From the NCBI GenBank assembly GCA_903960915.1, contig CAJCCO010000094.1:1-64000 (forward strand): a stretch of DNA of 64,000 bases, given 5' to 3'. Positions within the stretch are counted from its first letter, which is position 1. Each line of letters begins with the position of its first letter. Below are positions 46,254 to 56,994 of this stretch, piece after piece. The DNA comes from an uncultured beta proteobacterium. GTDB taxonomy: Bacteria > Pseudomonadota > Gammaproteobacteria > Burkholderiales > Burkholderiaceae_C. The translations under genes and the position numbers were made by a program. Below the pieces are notes generated by a model that did not search any database, was not told the DNA's origin, and worked only from the letters and a program-made list of their open reading frames with translations.

Positions 46254-47550
46254 TTATTTAGAAAAAGGGCCCCAGTCCGGCTCGCGAATGTTGCCATTTT
46301 GACCTGTCAACCGCGCTTTGAGTTTACCGTCCAATGTCGTGGTCATCAGCACTTCTTTCCCCTGAATTTGGGTGGCAAACAACAACAACTTGTTGTTGGG
46401 GGAAAAACTGGGACTTTCGTCAGAAGATGTATCGGTAATTGGCGTTGTCAGGCCCGTGCTCAGGTCCATCACAAACAATTTGAAGGCGCCGCTCACGCGG
46501 GACACATAGGCCAGCCAACGCCCATCGGGGCTTACCGAAGGCGAAATGTTGTAGTTGCCCGTGAAGGTGACCCGTTCAGCTGGCCCCCCTGAGGCAGGCA
46601 TTTTGTAAATTTGGGGTGCGCCTCCACGGTCGCTCACGAAATAGATCAGCCGGCCATCCTGCGAATAGACAGGCTCGGTATCAATGCTGTTGGATTGGGA
46701 AAGTCGGCGTGGCTCACCCCCATTGGCGTCAATGACAAATAACTGTGAACCCCCGTCGCGGCTCAAGGTTACGGCCAGTGTGCGGCCATCAGGGGACCAG
46801 GCGGGCGCACTGTTGGAGCCTTTGTAGTTGGCGATCAAGCGTCGCTTGCCGGTTGTCAGGTCGTGAACATAAATAACAGGCTTGCGCGACTCCAGCGAGA
46901 CGTAGGCCAGTTGCGTTCCACCGGGGGACCAGGCGGGTGAAATGATGGGCTCCATGCTGGACAAGGCCGACTGGGCATTTTCCCCATCCGCATCAGCCAC
47001 CCACAACTGGAACCGCTGCCCCACTTTGGTGACGTATGAAATACGGGTTGAAAACACCCCTTTGTCACCCGTCAATTTTTCGTAAATGTAGTCAGCCGTT
47101 CTGTGGGCCGCCATGCGCAGATCGGCTGGTGCCACCGCAAAGCTCTGTCCGCCCAAGTCCTGCCCGCGCACGACATCCCACAACCTGAATCTGACGTCAT
47201 AGCGCCCATCGGCTAAACGCGTGACGCTGCCGCTGACCAGGGAATCGGCGCCTTTTTGTCGCCAGACAGAAACATCAGGCCTGGCGTTTTCATCGGGAAA
47301 ATGGCCTGATGAATCTATCAGCCTGAACTGACCGCTGCGCTCAAGGTCCGCCTGAATGATTTGTCCCAGCTTTTGGGGCGTCGCCTCCTCACCCTTGAAA
47401 ACGGTGACCGCGAGGGGCAACTGTTTGAGACCCACACCTGAAATATCCACCCGAAACTGAGCCAACACAGGCAGCGCAGTCAGCAGCAGTAAACATGTCA
47501 AAATTGCGCGAGGCAAACCAAGAAGATGGCGAAGCAAGGGGTGAGTCATT
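46254..47550 (-). CDS. tolB: Tol-Pal system translocation protein TolB
   Basis: MTHPLLRHLLGLPRAILTCLLLLTALPVLAQ signal peptide; beta-propeller SPAWSPGGTQLAYVS / APAWSPDGRTLAVT; conventional ATG at 47550. Confidence 0.95.
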
Positions 47551-47845
47551 TTTAGGTGGCCAAAAATTTGGGAAACATCGATTTTTCTAGGGTGCCAAGC
47601 GGAAGGCCAACTCCAGGCCAATCGATCTTTTGTAACCTGGCGATGGTTTTTCCAATCATTAGCGAGCAATATTACCACCTGCAGGATGTGGATTTTTGCT
47701 GGGCCACGTGATCGCTTTACCAGGGGCTACAGACACTTTTTCATTTGAAAATAAACGTGGGTTGGTGCATGGGTCCTGCCAGGAGCGAGAATTTAATTCG
47801 CGGTAATGGCGAAAGTTTTTTATATGAGAATTTGATAATAAAAAA

Positions 47846-48664
47846 ATGATAAGTATCATTACCGCCATTTACAACCAATTACCGGTTAATAAAATATTCT
47901 GGGAGTATTTAAATAAAAATACCAGCCAGCCCTTCGAACTCATCATTATTGACAATGGATCAAATGATGGTAGCTCCGAATTTTTTAAATCTGTTGGCGC
48001 TATAGTTATCAATAATAACGCCAACTATTCCTATCCCTATAGCCAGAACCAGGGCATAAAAACTTCACGCTACGACTGGTTGGCTTTTTTGAATAACGAC
48101 ATTATTGTTTCAAAAAACTGGGACACACAACTCATTCGAAGTATGACAAGCCACGGGCTTGATGTCGCCACCGTGTGCGGTATTGAACAGCTGGAAAATT
48201 TGGGTGCCACCAAACAAATCAAACGTCGATGGAAAAGAGTCAAAGGCCTGCTGTCCCTATTTGGGTACGGTGACAAAGCCTTGCGCACCATGCACCGCTG
48301 GATGTACGGTGACTGGGAGCAATTTTGCCGAGAAAGAAACGAGCGATTTGCAGGCGTGGTGAAAGAGGGTTTTGTTGGCAATACGGTCATGATGCGCAGG
48401 CAAGCCCTGGATAAGATCGGCCTGTGGGATGAGCGCATTCAGGCGGCTGATTTTGACCTTTACTTGCGCACCAAAACACGATCGGAGCAGGTAGGTGATA
48501 TCAAGCCGGTTCATATCTGCATGGACGTATTCAACCACCATTACATTCGCTTAACCGCCAAAACAAAATACCCGCCCTTTGCCGACAGGGATAATCTAAT
48601 TCAGCTTGCCGACAAATGGTCTGAAGCAGATTTACAAGTCTTATCCAAGCTGCATCAGCCCTGA
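47846..48664 (+). CDS. Family 2 glycosyltransferase
   Basis: MISIITAIYNQLPVNKIFWEYLNKNTSQPFELIIIDNGSNDGSSEFFKSVGAIVINNNANYSYPYSQNQGIKTSRYDWLAFLNNDIIVSKNWD. Confidence 0.88.
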   Translation: MISIITAIYNQLPVNKIFWEYLNKNTSQPFELIIIDNGSNDGSSEFFKSVGAIVINNNANYSYPYSQNQGIKTSRYDWLAFLNNDIIVSKNWDTQLIRSMTSHGLDVATVCGIEQLENLGATKQIKRRWKRVKGLLSLFGYGDKALRTMHRWMYGDWEQFCRERNERFAGVVKEGFVGNTVMMRRQALDKIGLWDERIQAADFDLYLRTKTRSEQVGDIKPVHICMDVFNHHYIRLTAKTKYPPFADRDNLIQLADKWSEADLQVLSKLHQP

Positions 48665-50421
48665 TGGATTACACGATGAATCCTACCCCCTCTTTTTTTC
48701 AACGCCTGCGAAGCATCTGGCCCTTTTTCAAGTCGGGGCAAAAATACTTGGGCCTGGCATTGGCAACCACGGTAGTTGCCGCATTAACCGAACCCCTTAT
48801 TCCCGCCTTATTGCAACCCTTGCTGGACAAGGGCTTCCAGAAAAGTTCGTTTGATTTGTGGATGGTTCCTGCGGCCCTTCTGGGCTTGTTCGGCATTCGG
48901 GGCTTGGCGGGGTTTGTGGCGCAATTTGGCCTGGCCAAGTTCACCAACGCTGGCTTGATGAATTTGCGCCAGGCGATGTTCAAGAAAATTTTGGACGCCA
49001 ACATGTCACTTTTTGCCAACCAGAGCGCCAGCACGCTGACCAACACCGTGGTTTACGAGGTTCACAACGGCTCGACCATGCTGGCTAATTCCTGCATGAG
49101 CGTGATCAAGGACTCGTTCACCCTGCTGGCCCTGGTGAGCTATCTGTTGTTCCTGAACTGGAAGTTGACGCTCATCGTCACCTTGATGTTTCCCGCCGTG
49201 GCGTATGTCATGCGCATTTTGTCGGCTCGTCTGTACCGAATTACCAAAAGCAGCCAGACTGCGACTGACGACCTGGCCTATGTGGTGGAAGAAAACGTGC
49301 TGGCGCACCGGGATATTCGGCTGCACGCGGCGCAGGCCAATCAGTACGCCAGGTTTGCCGAACTCAGCGATATGTTGAGGCGCCTGTCTATCAAATCATC
49401 TTCTGCTTCGGCGGCCATGACGCCATTGACCCAAATGTTGGCGGCCCTGGCTTTGTCTACCGTCATTTCCATTGCCTTGGTACAAAGCGAGAACAACAGC
49501 AACTCCGTGGGCTCCTTTGTGGCGTTTGTAACGGCCATGCTGATGTTGATCGCCCCCATCAAACACCTGTCTGAGGTGTCCAGCCCGATTACCCGTGGAC
49601 TGGCGGCCATTGAACGCGCCTTGTTGCTCTTGCAGACCATTCCCAGCGAAACCGGGGGGGACTTTGCCAAACCAAGGGCGCAGGGGCTGATCGAATTCCA
49701 CAACGTCACCGTCGCGTTCAACAGCGATGCACAACCGGCCCTTGACCAACTGTCCCTCACCATCCAGCCTGGAGAAACCGTGGCCTTGGTGGGCGCCTCA
49801 GGCGCGGGCAAGACAACCTTGGTTAACCTGTTACCCCGCTTCATTAACCCGACTTCAGGCACCGTGGCGCTGGACGGCCAGGCGCTTGAGCGTTGGTCCC
49901 TGGACGCGTTGCGCCATCAATTTTCTTTTGTCAGCCAGCATGTGGTGATGCTCAGTGGCAGCGTGGCCAGCAATGTCGCATTGGGCCTGGCGCTTGACCG
50001 GACCAAGGTCTTGGACTGCCTGCAAGCGGCCAATCTGGGTGGCTTCATCCGTGACCTGCCCCAGGGAATAGACACCGAAGTGGGCCATAACGCCCTGCAA
50101 TTGTCGGGCGGCCAACGCCAGCGCCTGGCCATGGCCCGCGCGCTCTACAAAGATGCGCCAGTGCTGGTGCTGGACGAGGCAACGTCTGCGCTGGACGCCG
50201 AGTCTGAACGCGCGGTGCAGGAGTCTTTGAGCCTGCTGATGAAAAACAGAACCACGTTGGTCATTGCCCACCGCCTGTCCACCGTGCAAAACGCCGACCG
50301 CATTGTGGTGATGGAAGCGGGCAAAATTGTTGAAATGGGCAGCCATGCTGAACTGATTCAACACGCTGGAAAATATGCCCACCTGTACCAACTGGGCCTG
50401 AGAGACGCCGAACCCGTTTGA
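48664..50421 (+). CDS. msbA: Lipid A export permease/ATP-binding protein MsbA
   Basis: 585 aa ABC exporter: TM domain plus GASGAGKTTLVNLLPRF, LSGGQRQRLAMARALYKDAPVLVLDEATSALD. Confidence 0.9.
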   Translation: MDYTMNPTPSFFQRLRSIWPFFKSGQKYLGLALATTVVAALTEPLIPALLQPLLDKGFQKSSFDLWMVPAALLGLFGIRGLAGFVAQFGLAKFTNAGLMNLRQAMFKKILDANMSLFANQSASTLTNTVVYEVHNGSTMLANSCMSVIKDSFTLLALVSYLLFLNWKLTLIVTLMFPAVAYVMRILSARLYRITKSSQTATDDLAYVVEENVLAHRDIRLHAAQANQYARFAELSDMLRRLSIKSSSASAAMTPLTQMLAALALSTVISIALVQSENNSNSVGSFVAFVTAMLMLIAPIKHLSEVSSPITRGLAAIERALLLLQTIPSETGGDFAKPRAQGLIEFHNVTVAFNSDAQPALDQLSLTIQPGETVALVGASGAGKTTLVNLLPRFINPTSGTVALDGQALERWSLDALRHQFSFVSQHVVMLSGSVASNVALGLALDRTKVLDCLQAANLGGFIRDLPQGIDTEVGHNALQLSGGQRQRLAMARALYKDAPVLVLDEATSALDAESERAVQESLSLLMKNRTTLVIAHRLSTVQNADRIVVMEAGKIVEMGSHAELIQHAGKYAHLYQLGLRDAEPV

Positions 50422-50517
50422 CCCCCCCAGAATGACGCCCTCCCTTTCTGACCTTATATTTTGCTTCTTGCAAAAATTCGCGCTTCAACCCATTTGAGCG
50501 ACCCAGCTTTCTCCACC

Positions 50518-51387
50518 ATGACCATCTCCATTAGCGGCTTCACTTTCATTCGCAACGGCGTCGAGCTGGGTTTTCCGTTTGAAGCGTCCATTCGCTCCTT
50601 GCTGCCGTTGGTAGACGAGTTTGTTATTGCCATTGGCCAGGGCAACGACCACACGCTGGCACGTGTGCGTGCCATGCACGAACCCAAAATCCGCATCATT
50701 GAAACCATCTGGAACGAGCGCATGGCCGAGCGCGGTTTTGTTTATGCGCAGCAAAAAATGATTGCCCAGTATTCCTGTATTAGCGACTGGGCGTTTTACC
50801 TGGAAGGCGATGAGCTGGTGCATGAGGATGAAATGGCCGCCATCCGTCAGAGTGTGGACAAGCACCATGCCAACCCGAAGGTAGAAGCGCTGGTGTTTGA
50901 TTACCTGCATTTTTATGGCGCCCCTGACTGGATCGCTACCAGCCCGGCCTGGTACCGCCGCGAATGCCGGCTGGTGCGCAACACCATTCGCACCTATGCG
51001 CCAGATGGCCAGTTCTGGGTGGCGATGGACCGCCACAAGCGCGGTCGCACGCTCAATGCAGCCTTGGCCAATGCGCATATTTACCACTACGGCCATGTGC
51101 GCAAGCTGCAGTACATGCAGCAAAAGCTGGAGCAAACCACCAAATACTGGACCAAGGGCGCGCCCAAAGCCGATTACACGCAAATTGATGCGCGGGCTGT
51201 GCAGCCTTTTGCCGGCCAACACCCCCGGGTCATCCAGCATTGGCTGGAGACTGAGGCGGAGAAAACCTTCACGCCCGATCCGCACCATGTGTTGACCGCT
51301 CGGGAAAAAAAGCACCGCTGGTCCATGCGGCTAGAAAAATTGTTTGGTTGGGACCTGAGCCACAAGCATTACAAGCTGGTGGCCTAA
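50518..51387 (+). CDS. Glycosyltransferase-like protein
   Basis: MTISISGFTFIRNGVELGFPFEASIRSLLPLVDEFVIAIGQGNDHTLARVRAM..DWAFYLEGDELVHEDE; GT-A-like fold pattern. Confidence 0.72.
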   Translation: MTISISGFTFIRNGVELGFPFEASIRSLLPLVDEFVIAIGQGNDHTLARVRAMHEPKIRIIETIWNERMAERGFVYAQQKMIAQYSCISDWAFYLEGDELVHEDEMAAIRQSVDKHHANPKVEALVFDYLHFYGAPDWIATSPAWYRRECRLVRNTIRTYAPDGQFWVAMDRHKRGRTLNAALANAHIYHYGHVRKLQYMQQKLEQTTKYWTKGAPKADYTQIDARAVQPFAGQHPRVIQHWLETEAEKTFTPDPHHVLTAREKKHRWSMRLEKLFGWDLSHKHYKLVA

Positions 51388-51442
51388 ATTTGCGGGTCGC
51401 TTAAAGGTGCAGCAGGGCTACTCGCCCCCTGCTTACCCCACG

Positions 51443-52918
51443 CTACAAAAGCACAATATCGTATTGCTCCTGCCCCATGGCCGCTTCACTTTGCAGCGAC
51501 ACAGGTTTGCCAATGAACTCACTCAAGCCAGCCAGGTGCTGGCTTTCTTCATCGAGCAAGAGCTCAATCACTTGGGGCGAAGCCACCACCCTGAATTCTC
51601 TGGGGTTGAACTGACGCGCTTCACGCAGAATTTCACGCAGGATGTCGTAGGCCACACTGCGCGCTGTTTTGGCAATGCCCTTGCCCTCGCACACCGGACA
51701 GGGTTCACACAGCATGTGAGCCAGTGATTCACGGGTACGTTTGCGCGTCATCTCTACCAGGCCCAACTGGGAAAAACTACCGGCCATGGTCTTCACACGA
51801 TCGCGCGCCAACTGCTTTTTAAACTCCGCCAACACCGAGTCACGGTGGTCCTCGCGCACCATGTCGATGAAGTCGACAATGATGATGCCCCCAAGGTTGC
51901 GCAGGCGCAGCTGCCGCGCAATGGCTTGCGAAGCTTCCAGGTTGGTTTTGAAAATGGTGTCGTCAAAATTGCGCGCACCCACGTAGCCGCCGGTGTTGAC
52001 GTCAAAGGTCGTCAGGGCCTCGGTCTGGTCCACGATCAGGTAGCCGCCCGATTTCAATTCGACGCGCCGCCCCAACGCTTTGGCAATTTCCTCGTCAATG
52101 GAATACAGGTCAAAAATGGGACGCTCACCTTTGTAGTGCTGTAACTTGGCGGCGGTGGCCGGCATGAACTCCAACGCAAAGGTGTGCAGCGCCTCATGCT
52201 GCTCGCGCGAATCCACCCGAATGGATTGGGTGCCCTCGCCCACCAGGTCACGCAAGACGCGTTGCAACAAATTCAAGTCCTGGTGCAGCAAAGACATGAC
52301 GGGAAGTCTTAAGGAGGCCTCTTTGATGCGCGCCCAGGCTTTGCGCAAATAGCCAATGTCTTCCGCCAAACTGGCGTCCGAGGCATCTTCGCCATTGGTG
52401 CGCAAAATAAAGCCGCCACCTTGCGGGCCGGCCAGGGTTTGTAGCCTGCTGCGCAGTTCATCGCGCTGCTGCGCCGGTATTTTTTGCGACACGCCCACAT
52501 GGTCGTCTTGCGGTAAAAAAACCAGCATGCGCCCGGCAATACTGATCTGGGTCGACAGGCGTGCGCCTTTGGTGCCAATCGGGTCTTTGATGACCTGCAC
52601 CATCAAGGACTGTCCTTCAAACACTTGCTTTTCTATCGGAATCTGGGGCTGGGTATTGCGGGCGATGCTGGGGGGTTCACCATCGGGTTGACGGTGCCAC
52701 ACATCCGCCACATGCAAAAACGCAGCGCGCTCCAGACCAATATCGATAAAGGCGGATTGCATGCCCGGCAGCACCCGGGCCACTTTGCCCAGGTAGACAT
52801 TGCCGACCAGGCCCCGCTCCAGCGTGCGCTCCACATGCAACTCTTGCAAGGCGCCGTTTTCGACAATTGCCACCCGCGTTTCCTGGGGTGACCAGTTGAT
52901 CAGAATGTCTTCTTGCAT
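51443..52918 (-). CDS. rng: Ribonuclease G
   Basis: 491 aa; MQEDILINWSPQETRVAIVENGALQELHVERTLERGLVGNVYLGKVARVLPGMQSAFIDIGLERAAFLH..CPVCEGKG. Confidence 0.96.
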   Translation of the reverse strand: MQEDILINWSPQETRVAIVENGALQELHVERTLERGLVGNVYLGKVARVLPGMQSAFIDIGLERAAFLHVADVWHRQPDGEPPSIARNTQPQIPIEKQVFEGQSLMVQVIKDPIGTKGARLSTQISIAGRMLVFLPQDDHVGVSQKIPAQQRDELRSRLQTLAGPQGGGFILRTNGEDASDASLAEDIGYLRKAWARIKEASLRLPVMSLLHQDLNLLQRVLRDLVGEGTQSIRVDSREQHEALHTFALEFMPATAAKLQHYKGERPIFDLYSIDEEIAKALGRRVELKSGGYLIVDQTEALTTFDVNTGGYVGARNFDDTIFKTNLEASQAIARQLRLRNLGGIIIVDFIDMVREDHRDSVLAEFKKQLARDRVKTMAGSFSQLGLVEMTRKRTRESLAHMLCEPCPVCEGKGIAKTARSVAYDILREILREARQFNPREFRVVASPQVIELLLDEESQHLAGLSEFIGKPVSLQSEAAMGQEQYDIVLL

Positions 52919-52960
52919 GGTGGTGATCGCGTGTGAGTTCTGAAAGACGTGAAAAAGCGT

Positions 52961-53563
52961 TTAGACCTTGAAGCCCCATGTCCGCAACAACTCGGCGGTT
53001 TCATACAAAGGCAGTCCCATGATGCCAGAGTAGCTGCCACTCAGGTGCGAGATAAACCCTGCGGCTCGCCCCTGCACGGCGTAGGCGCCAGCCTTGCCCA
53101 TGGGCTCGCCACCAGCCACATAAGCGCGTAGTTGTTGCGGTGTCAGTGCTGCAAACGTTACGCGAGAGATGGCCAGGGCTTGCGAGCGTTTGCGCGCGGT
53201 CCCCAATGCCACCGCCGTCAGCACCCGGTGGGTTCGACCCGACAGGGCTTGCAAAATATGCAGCGCATCATCGGGGTCTACAGGTTTTCCAAAAATTTGG
53301 CGCCCGTAGGCCACGGTCGTGTCCGAGCATAAAACCGGTGCTGCCGGCAAACCGCGGCGCTTTAGCCGTTGCAGGGCTGCGTCCAGCTTGAGCTGGGTCA
53401 CGCGCTGCACATAGGCGGTTGGGGCCTCGTTGGGCAGCACCTGCTCCAGGCTTTCAGCATCTTCCTGCGCATCGGGCAGCAGCAGTTGATGCGGCACGCC
53501 CAATTGGTCCAGCAGTTGGCTGCGCCGTGGGCTTTGGGAGGCGAGGTAAATGAATGGGGCCAT
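52961..53563 (-). CDS. maf: Maf family nucleoside triphosphate pyrophosphatase
   Basis: IYLASQSPRRSQLLDQLGV..CSDTTVAYGRQIFGKPVDPDDA..SGSYSGIMGLPLYETAELL. Confidence 0.95.
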   Translation of the reverse strand: MAPFIYLASQSPRRSQLLDQLGVPHQLLLPDAQEDAESLEQVLPNEAPTAYVQRVTQLKLDAALQRLKRRGLPAAPVLCSDTTVAYGRQIFGKPVDPDDALHILQALSGRTHRVLTAVALGTARKRSQALAISRVTFAALTPQQLRAYVAGGEPMGKAGAYAVQGRAAGFISHLSGSYSGIMGLPLYETAELLRTWGFKV

Positions 53564-53578
53564 AGCAATTACAAAACA

Positions 53579-54043
53579 TCATTCCCGGTGGTAGGGATGG
53601 TTGGCGTTGATGGACCAGGCGCGGTACAGCTGCTCAATCAGCAAGACCCGAACCATGGCGTGGGGCAAGGTCAGGTCTGACAAGCGAATGCGCTCATGCG
53701 CCGTTTGTTTGAAACCGGGGTCCAGGCCATCCGGCCCGCCAATGACCAGGGCGACATCGCCACCCAGCTGCCAACTCTTGAGTTTGTCGGCCAAGGCCAT
53801 GGTGGTCAGTGTGGTACCGCGTTCATCGAGTGCGACGATGCGGCAGCCCTTGGGTATGGCCGCTTCAATGCGGCTGCGCTCTGCCGCGTACAAGGTTTCC
53901 AGGGTTTTGGAGCTGCGTGGCTCGGTCTTGACGGCCTTGAGCTCCACCTTGATCTCAAAGGGAAAGCGCTTGGCGTAATCATCCCAGGCGGTTTGCGCCC
54001 AGTCGGGCACGCGTTGGCCCACAGCCACTATGAGCAGCTTCAT
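53579..54043 (-). CDS. rlmH: 23S rRNA (pseudouridine1915-N3)-methyltransferase RlmH
   Basis: [88 protein letters not shown]. Confidence 0.97.
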   Translation of the reverse strand: MKLLIVAVGQRVPDWAQTAWDDYAKRFPFEIKVELKAVKTEPRSSKTLETLYAAERSRIEAAIPKGCRIVALDERGTTLTTMALADKLKSWQLGGDVALVIGGPDGLDPGFKQTAHERIRLSDLTLPHAMVRVLLIEQLYRAWSINANHPYHRE

Positions 54044-54054
54044 GGGCGCAGGGA

Positions 54055-54768
54055 TCAGGATTTACGGGGAGCGGCTTTTTTAGCTGGCGCTTTTTTGGCG
54101 ACAGTTTTAGCCACCGTCTTCTTGGCTGGGGCCTTGATCACCACTTTGGTAACTGGCACATCAGCATCCGGCCTGGCCGTTGACTTGCGGGCGGCTGCTG
54201 GTTTGGTCGCTGATTTAGCGGCTGGCTTGCGGGCGGCAGACCTGGCCGCATCTTCGTTCTTTTTAACCTGTGCCTTGGATGGAAAGGCTTCTGCCACGCC
54301 AATTTTGGCGGCGTTGGAACGTTTGAGGGTTGGCAGCGGTTTGGCGGCCACTTTGGTTGCCACCGGTTTGGCCACTTCTTTGACGACAGGCTTGGCCGCG
54401 CCAAGTTTGAGGCGAACCGGTTTTTCGCCCCACAACTCTTCAAGGTTGTAGTACTGGCGAAAGTTGGGTTGCATGATGTGCACCACGGCCTGGCCACAGT
54501 CCACGATCACCCATTCGCCATTGGCCTCGCCTTCCATGCGGGGCTTGGGAAAGCCAGCTTCACGCACCGCATCACGCACGCTGGCGGCCAAAGCCTTGGT
54601 CTGGCGGTTGGAGGTTCCTGAAGCAATGATCACGCGCTCAAAAAGGGCTGACAAATGTTCTGTGTCAAAAACCTGTATGTCTTGGGCTTTGACGTCTTCA
54701 AGGCCGTCCACAATGGCGCGCTGAAGTTTTTGGGTGTCTTTTTTGGCAACAGTTTGAGTAGTCATCAA
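54055..54768 (-). CDS. rsfS: Ribosome silencing factor RsfS with long Lys/Ala-rich C-terminal extension
   Basis: RsfS core ([76 protein letters not shown]) then ~115 aa K/A/P/T-rich tail. Confidence 0.94.
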   Translation of the reverse strand: MMTTQTVAKKDTQKLQRAIVDGLEDVKAQDIQVFDTEHLSALFERVIIASGTSNRQTKALAASVRDAVREAGFPKPRMEGEANGEWVIVDCGQAVVHIMQPNFRQYYNLEELWGEKPVRLKLGAAKPVVKEVAKPVATKVAAKPLPTLKRSNAAKIGVAEAFPSKAQVKKNEDAARSAARKPAAKSATKPAAARKSTARPDADVPVTKVVIKAPAKKTVAKTVAKKAPAKKAAPRKS

Positions 54769-55406
54769 GGAGTCTGGTAAAGGTGGTGATGGTCAATATA
54801 ACGCGCTACGGACTCAAAGACCAGAGGCGCAATGTCGCCGTGCTTGGCAATTTTGTCTCTGATGTCGGTGGCACTCACGGGCATGACCGGTAAAAGCAGG
54901 CGCCTAAAACGCGATTCGTAGGCTTTGGGAGCTACAAAAGGAGGGGAAGACCCCGCCAAATCTTCGCGCTCAGCTACACAAATTATAGCGAGGCGTAAAA
55001 CTTCCTGCCATTCGTGCCAAGTCGTGAGCGCTCGGGCCTGGTCAGCCCCCATCACGAGAAAAAGTTCAGACTGGGGAAACTGCTGCTTCAGCGCACGCAA
55101 GGTGTCTACGGTGTAGCTCGGACCTTGCCGTTCCATTTCGATGGGGTCCACCCAAACGCCGGGCAAATCGGCAAAGGCCAGTTGTGCCATGGCCAGCCGA
55201 TGCGCTGGCGACGTTAAGGCACGGGTTTTGTGCCAAGCCTGTCCGGTGGGAACAATGCGCAGCTGGTCTAACGCCAGCGACTTCAGCGCCGCTTGTGCCA
55301 AGGCGTGGTGCGCCGCATGGGGCGGGTCGAACGCCCCACCGAACACGCCGATACGCTTGATGGCCGCAAAAGCAGAAGCAGAAGTAGAAGCAGACACAGG
55401 CGTCAA
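54765..55406 (-). CDS. nadD: Nicotinate-nucleotide adenylyltransferase
   Basis: [44 protein letters not shown]; overlaps hemF and rsfS by 4 bp. Confidence 0.95.
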   Translation of the reverse strand: MTPVSASTSASAFAAIKRIGVFGGAFDPPHAAHHALAQAALKSLALDQLRIVPTGQAWHKTRALTSPAHRLAMAQLAFADLPGVWVDPIEMERQGPSYTVDTLRALKQQFPQSELFLVMGADQARALTTWHEWQEVLRLAIICVAEREDLAGSSPPFVAPKAYESRFRRLLLPVMPVSATDIRDKIAKHGDIAPLVFESVARYIDHHHLYQTP

Positions 55407-56329
55407 ATCCAGTCCTTGCGGGGCAAAAATTTGCTGTAAAGATCGGCCTCCGGGCTATCGGCTGCAGGTACGTTTTGGTAGGACCAGCTCGCCAAAGGCG
55501 GCATAGACAGCAAAATAGATTCAGTGCGCCCACCGGACTGCAAACCAAAGTGCGTGCCACGGTCCCACACCAAGTTGAACTCGACGTAGCGGCCGCGGCG
55601 GTACAGCTGAAACGCGCGCTCGCGCTCGGTGTAGGCCAAGCCCTGGCGCTTTTGCACAATGGGCAAATAGGCGCTCAAGAACGAGTCGCCCACCGACTGC
55701 ATCATGGCTAAGCTTTGCTCAAAACCGAGTTCTGAGAAGTCGTCAAAAAAGATACCGCCAATGCCGCGCTGCTCATTCCTGTGCTTGAGGACAAAATACG
55801 TGTCGCACCAGGTTTTAAAGCGCGGGTACAACGATTCACCAAAAGGCGCCAGCGCGGTCTGGCAGGTGCGGTGGAAGTGCACGGCGTCTTCTTCAAATCC
55901 GTAAAAAGGCGTCAGGTCCATGCCGCCACCAAACCAGCAGACTTCCTTCCCGTCGGCGCCTTGGGCAACCAACATGCGCACGTTCATGTGCACGGTGGGA
56001 ACATAGGGGTTGCGCGGGTGAAACACCAGCGACACGCCCATGGCCTCAAAGGGTGCGCCACTGAGCTCGGGTCGGTGCTGCGTGGCCGATGGGGGCAACT
56101 TGGGGCCACGCACATGAGAAAAGCCACAACCAGCGCGCTCAAAGACCGCCCCACCCTCCAGAATCTGGGTTATGCCATCGCCCTGCAAGGCTTCGCCAGG
56201 GGCCTTGTGCCAGGCATCGGTCAGAAAGGTACCACCATCCAGATCAGCTATGGCGCCGGTAATGCGGGACTGCAAGCCTTTGAGGTACTGGCTCACCAGA
56301 CTGGCGCGGGAGGAATCAGGGGTGGGCAT
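55403..56329 (-). CDS. hemF: Oxygen-dependent coproporphyrinogen-III oxidase
   Basis: [73 protein letters not shown]. Confidence 0.97.
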   Translation of the reverse strand: MPTPDSSRASLVSQYLKGLQSRITGAIADLDGGTFLTDAWHKAPGEALQGDGITQILEGGAVFERAGCGFSHVRGPKLPPSATQHRPELSGAPFEAMGVSLVFHPRNPYVPTVHMNVRMLVAQGADGKEVCWFGGGMDLTPFYGFEEDAVHFHRTCQTALAPFGESLYPRFKTWCDTYFVLKHRNEQRGIGGIFFDDFSELGFEQSLAMMQSVGDSFLSAYLPIVQKRQGLAYTERERAFQLYRRGRYVEFNLVWDRGTHFGLQSGGRTESILLSMPPLASWSYQNVPAADSPEADLYSKFLPRKDWI

Positions 56330-56331
56330 AT

Positions 56332-56988
56332 TTATTTCACAACAGTTTCAGCGCGTGGAACCGCGGGGTCCAGCAGCGTAATGGGGGCGGCATTGCCGGG
56401 GTTGTAACCGGTGACGCCGTCAAAAACCTGGGCAATGTTCGCCAGGTCGCGGGGCACATCGCCACTCAAATAGATGAAATTGTGGGCCGTTATTTCGCGC
56501 CGTTTGTAATCCAGTCGCACCATGCCCAAAGGCGTTTTTGCCTGAACAGCGGTTTGGTAAAACCCGCTGCGCCAACCGGGAATGTACTTGCGGGTGCCCT
56601 CGGGCGCCAGCGCCAACCAGAAGTAGCGGTCTTGTGCGCGCGCTTGGGCAAAAGCGTCTACGGCCTGCCCCACCACACCCCGCGGCGAGGTGCGGCTCAC
56701 GGGCACGCCGCCTAGCCAGCTCAGCCAGGCCCCAAACAAGGGAATGCGAAAGAGTTTGTCCTTGCCCCAGAAGTTCAGCTGAATGCCGATGGACCATTTG
56801 GCCAGCACCAGAATCACAAAGTCCCAGTTGCTGGTGTGCGGGTAGACCACCAGCATGCCCTGGCGGGCCGGCAAGCCTTGGTACAAGACCCGCCAGCCCA
56901 GCAACTTCAGCACCCAGGCCGCCAGGCGGTTGACGGAGGGCTGCACCGGGAACGGCGGCTGGAATGTGGGCGTGTTGCTGCCAGCCAT
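56332..56988 (-). CDS. Lysophospholipid acyltransferase family protein
   Basis: [76 protein letters not shown]. Confidence 0.9.
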   Translation of the reverse strand: MAGSNTPTFQPPFPVQPSVNRLAAWVLKLLGWRVLYQGLPARQGMLVVYPHTSNWDFVILVLAKWSIGIQLNFWGKDKLFRIPLFGAWLSWLGGVPVSRTSPRGVVGQAVDAFAQARAQDRYFWLALAPEGTRKYIPGWRSGFYQTAVQAKTPLGMVRLDYKRREITAHNFIYLSGDVPRDLANIAQVFDGVTGYNPGNAAPITLLDPAVPRAETVVK

Positions 56989-56994
56989 GTGCAG

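Noticed and set aside
55372-55397. Hexamer repeat (GCAGAA-like) at the nadD N-terminus
   Set aside because: Short imperfect simple repeat giving SASTSASAF; probably a neutral N-terminal extension.
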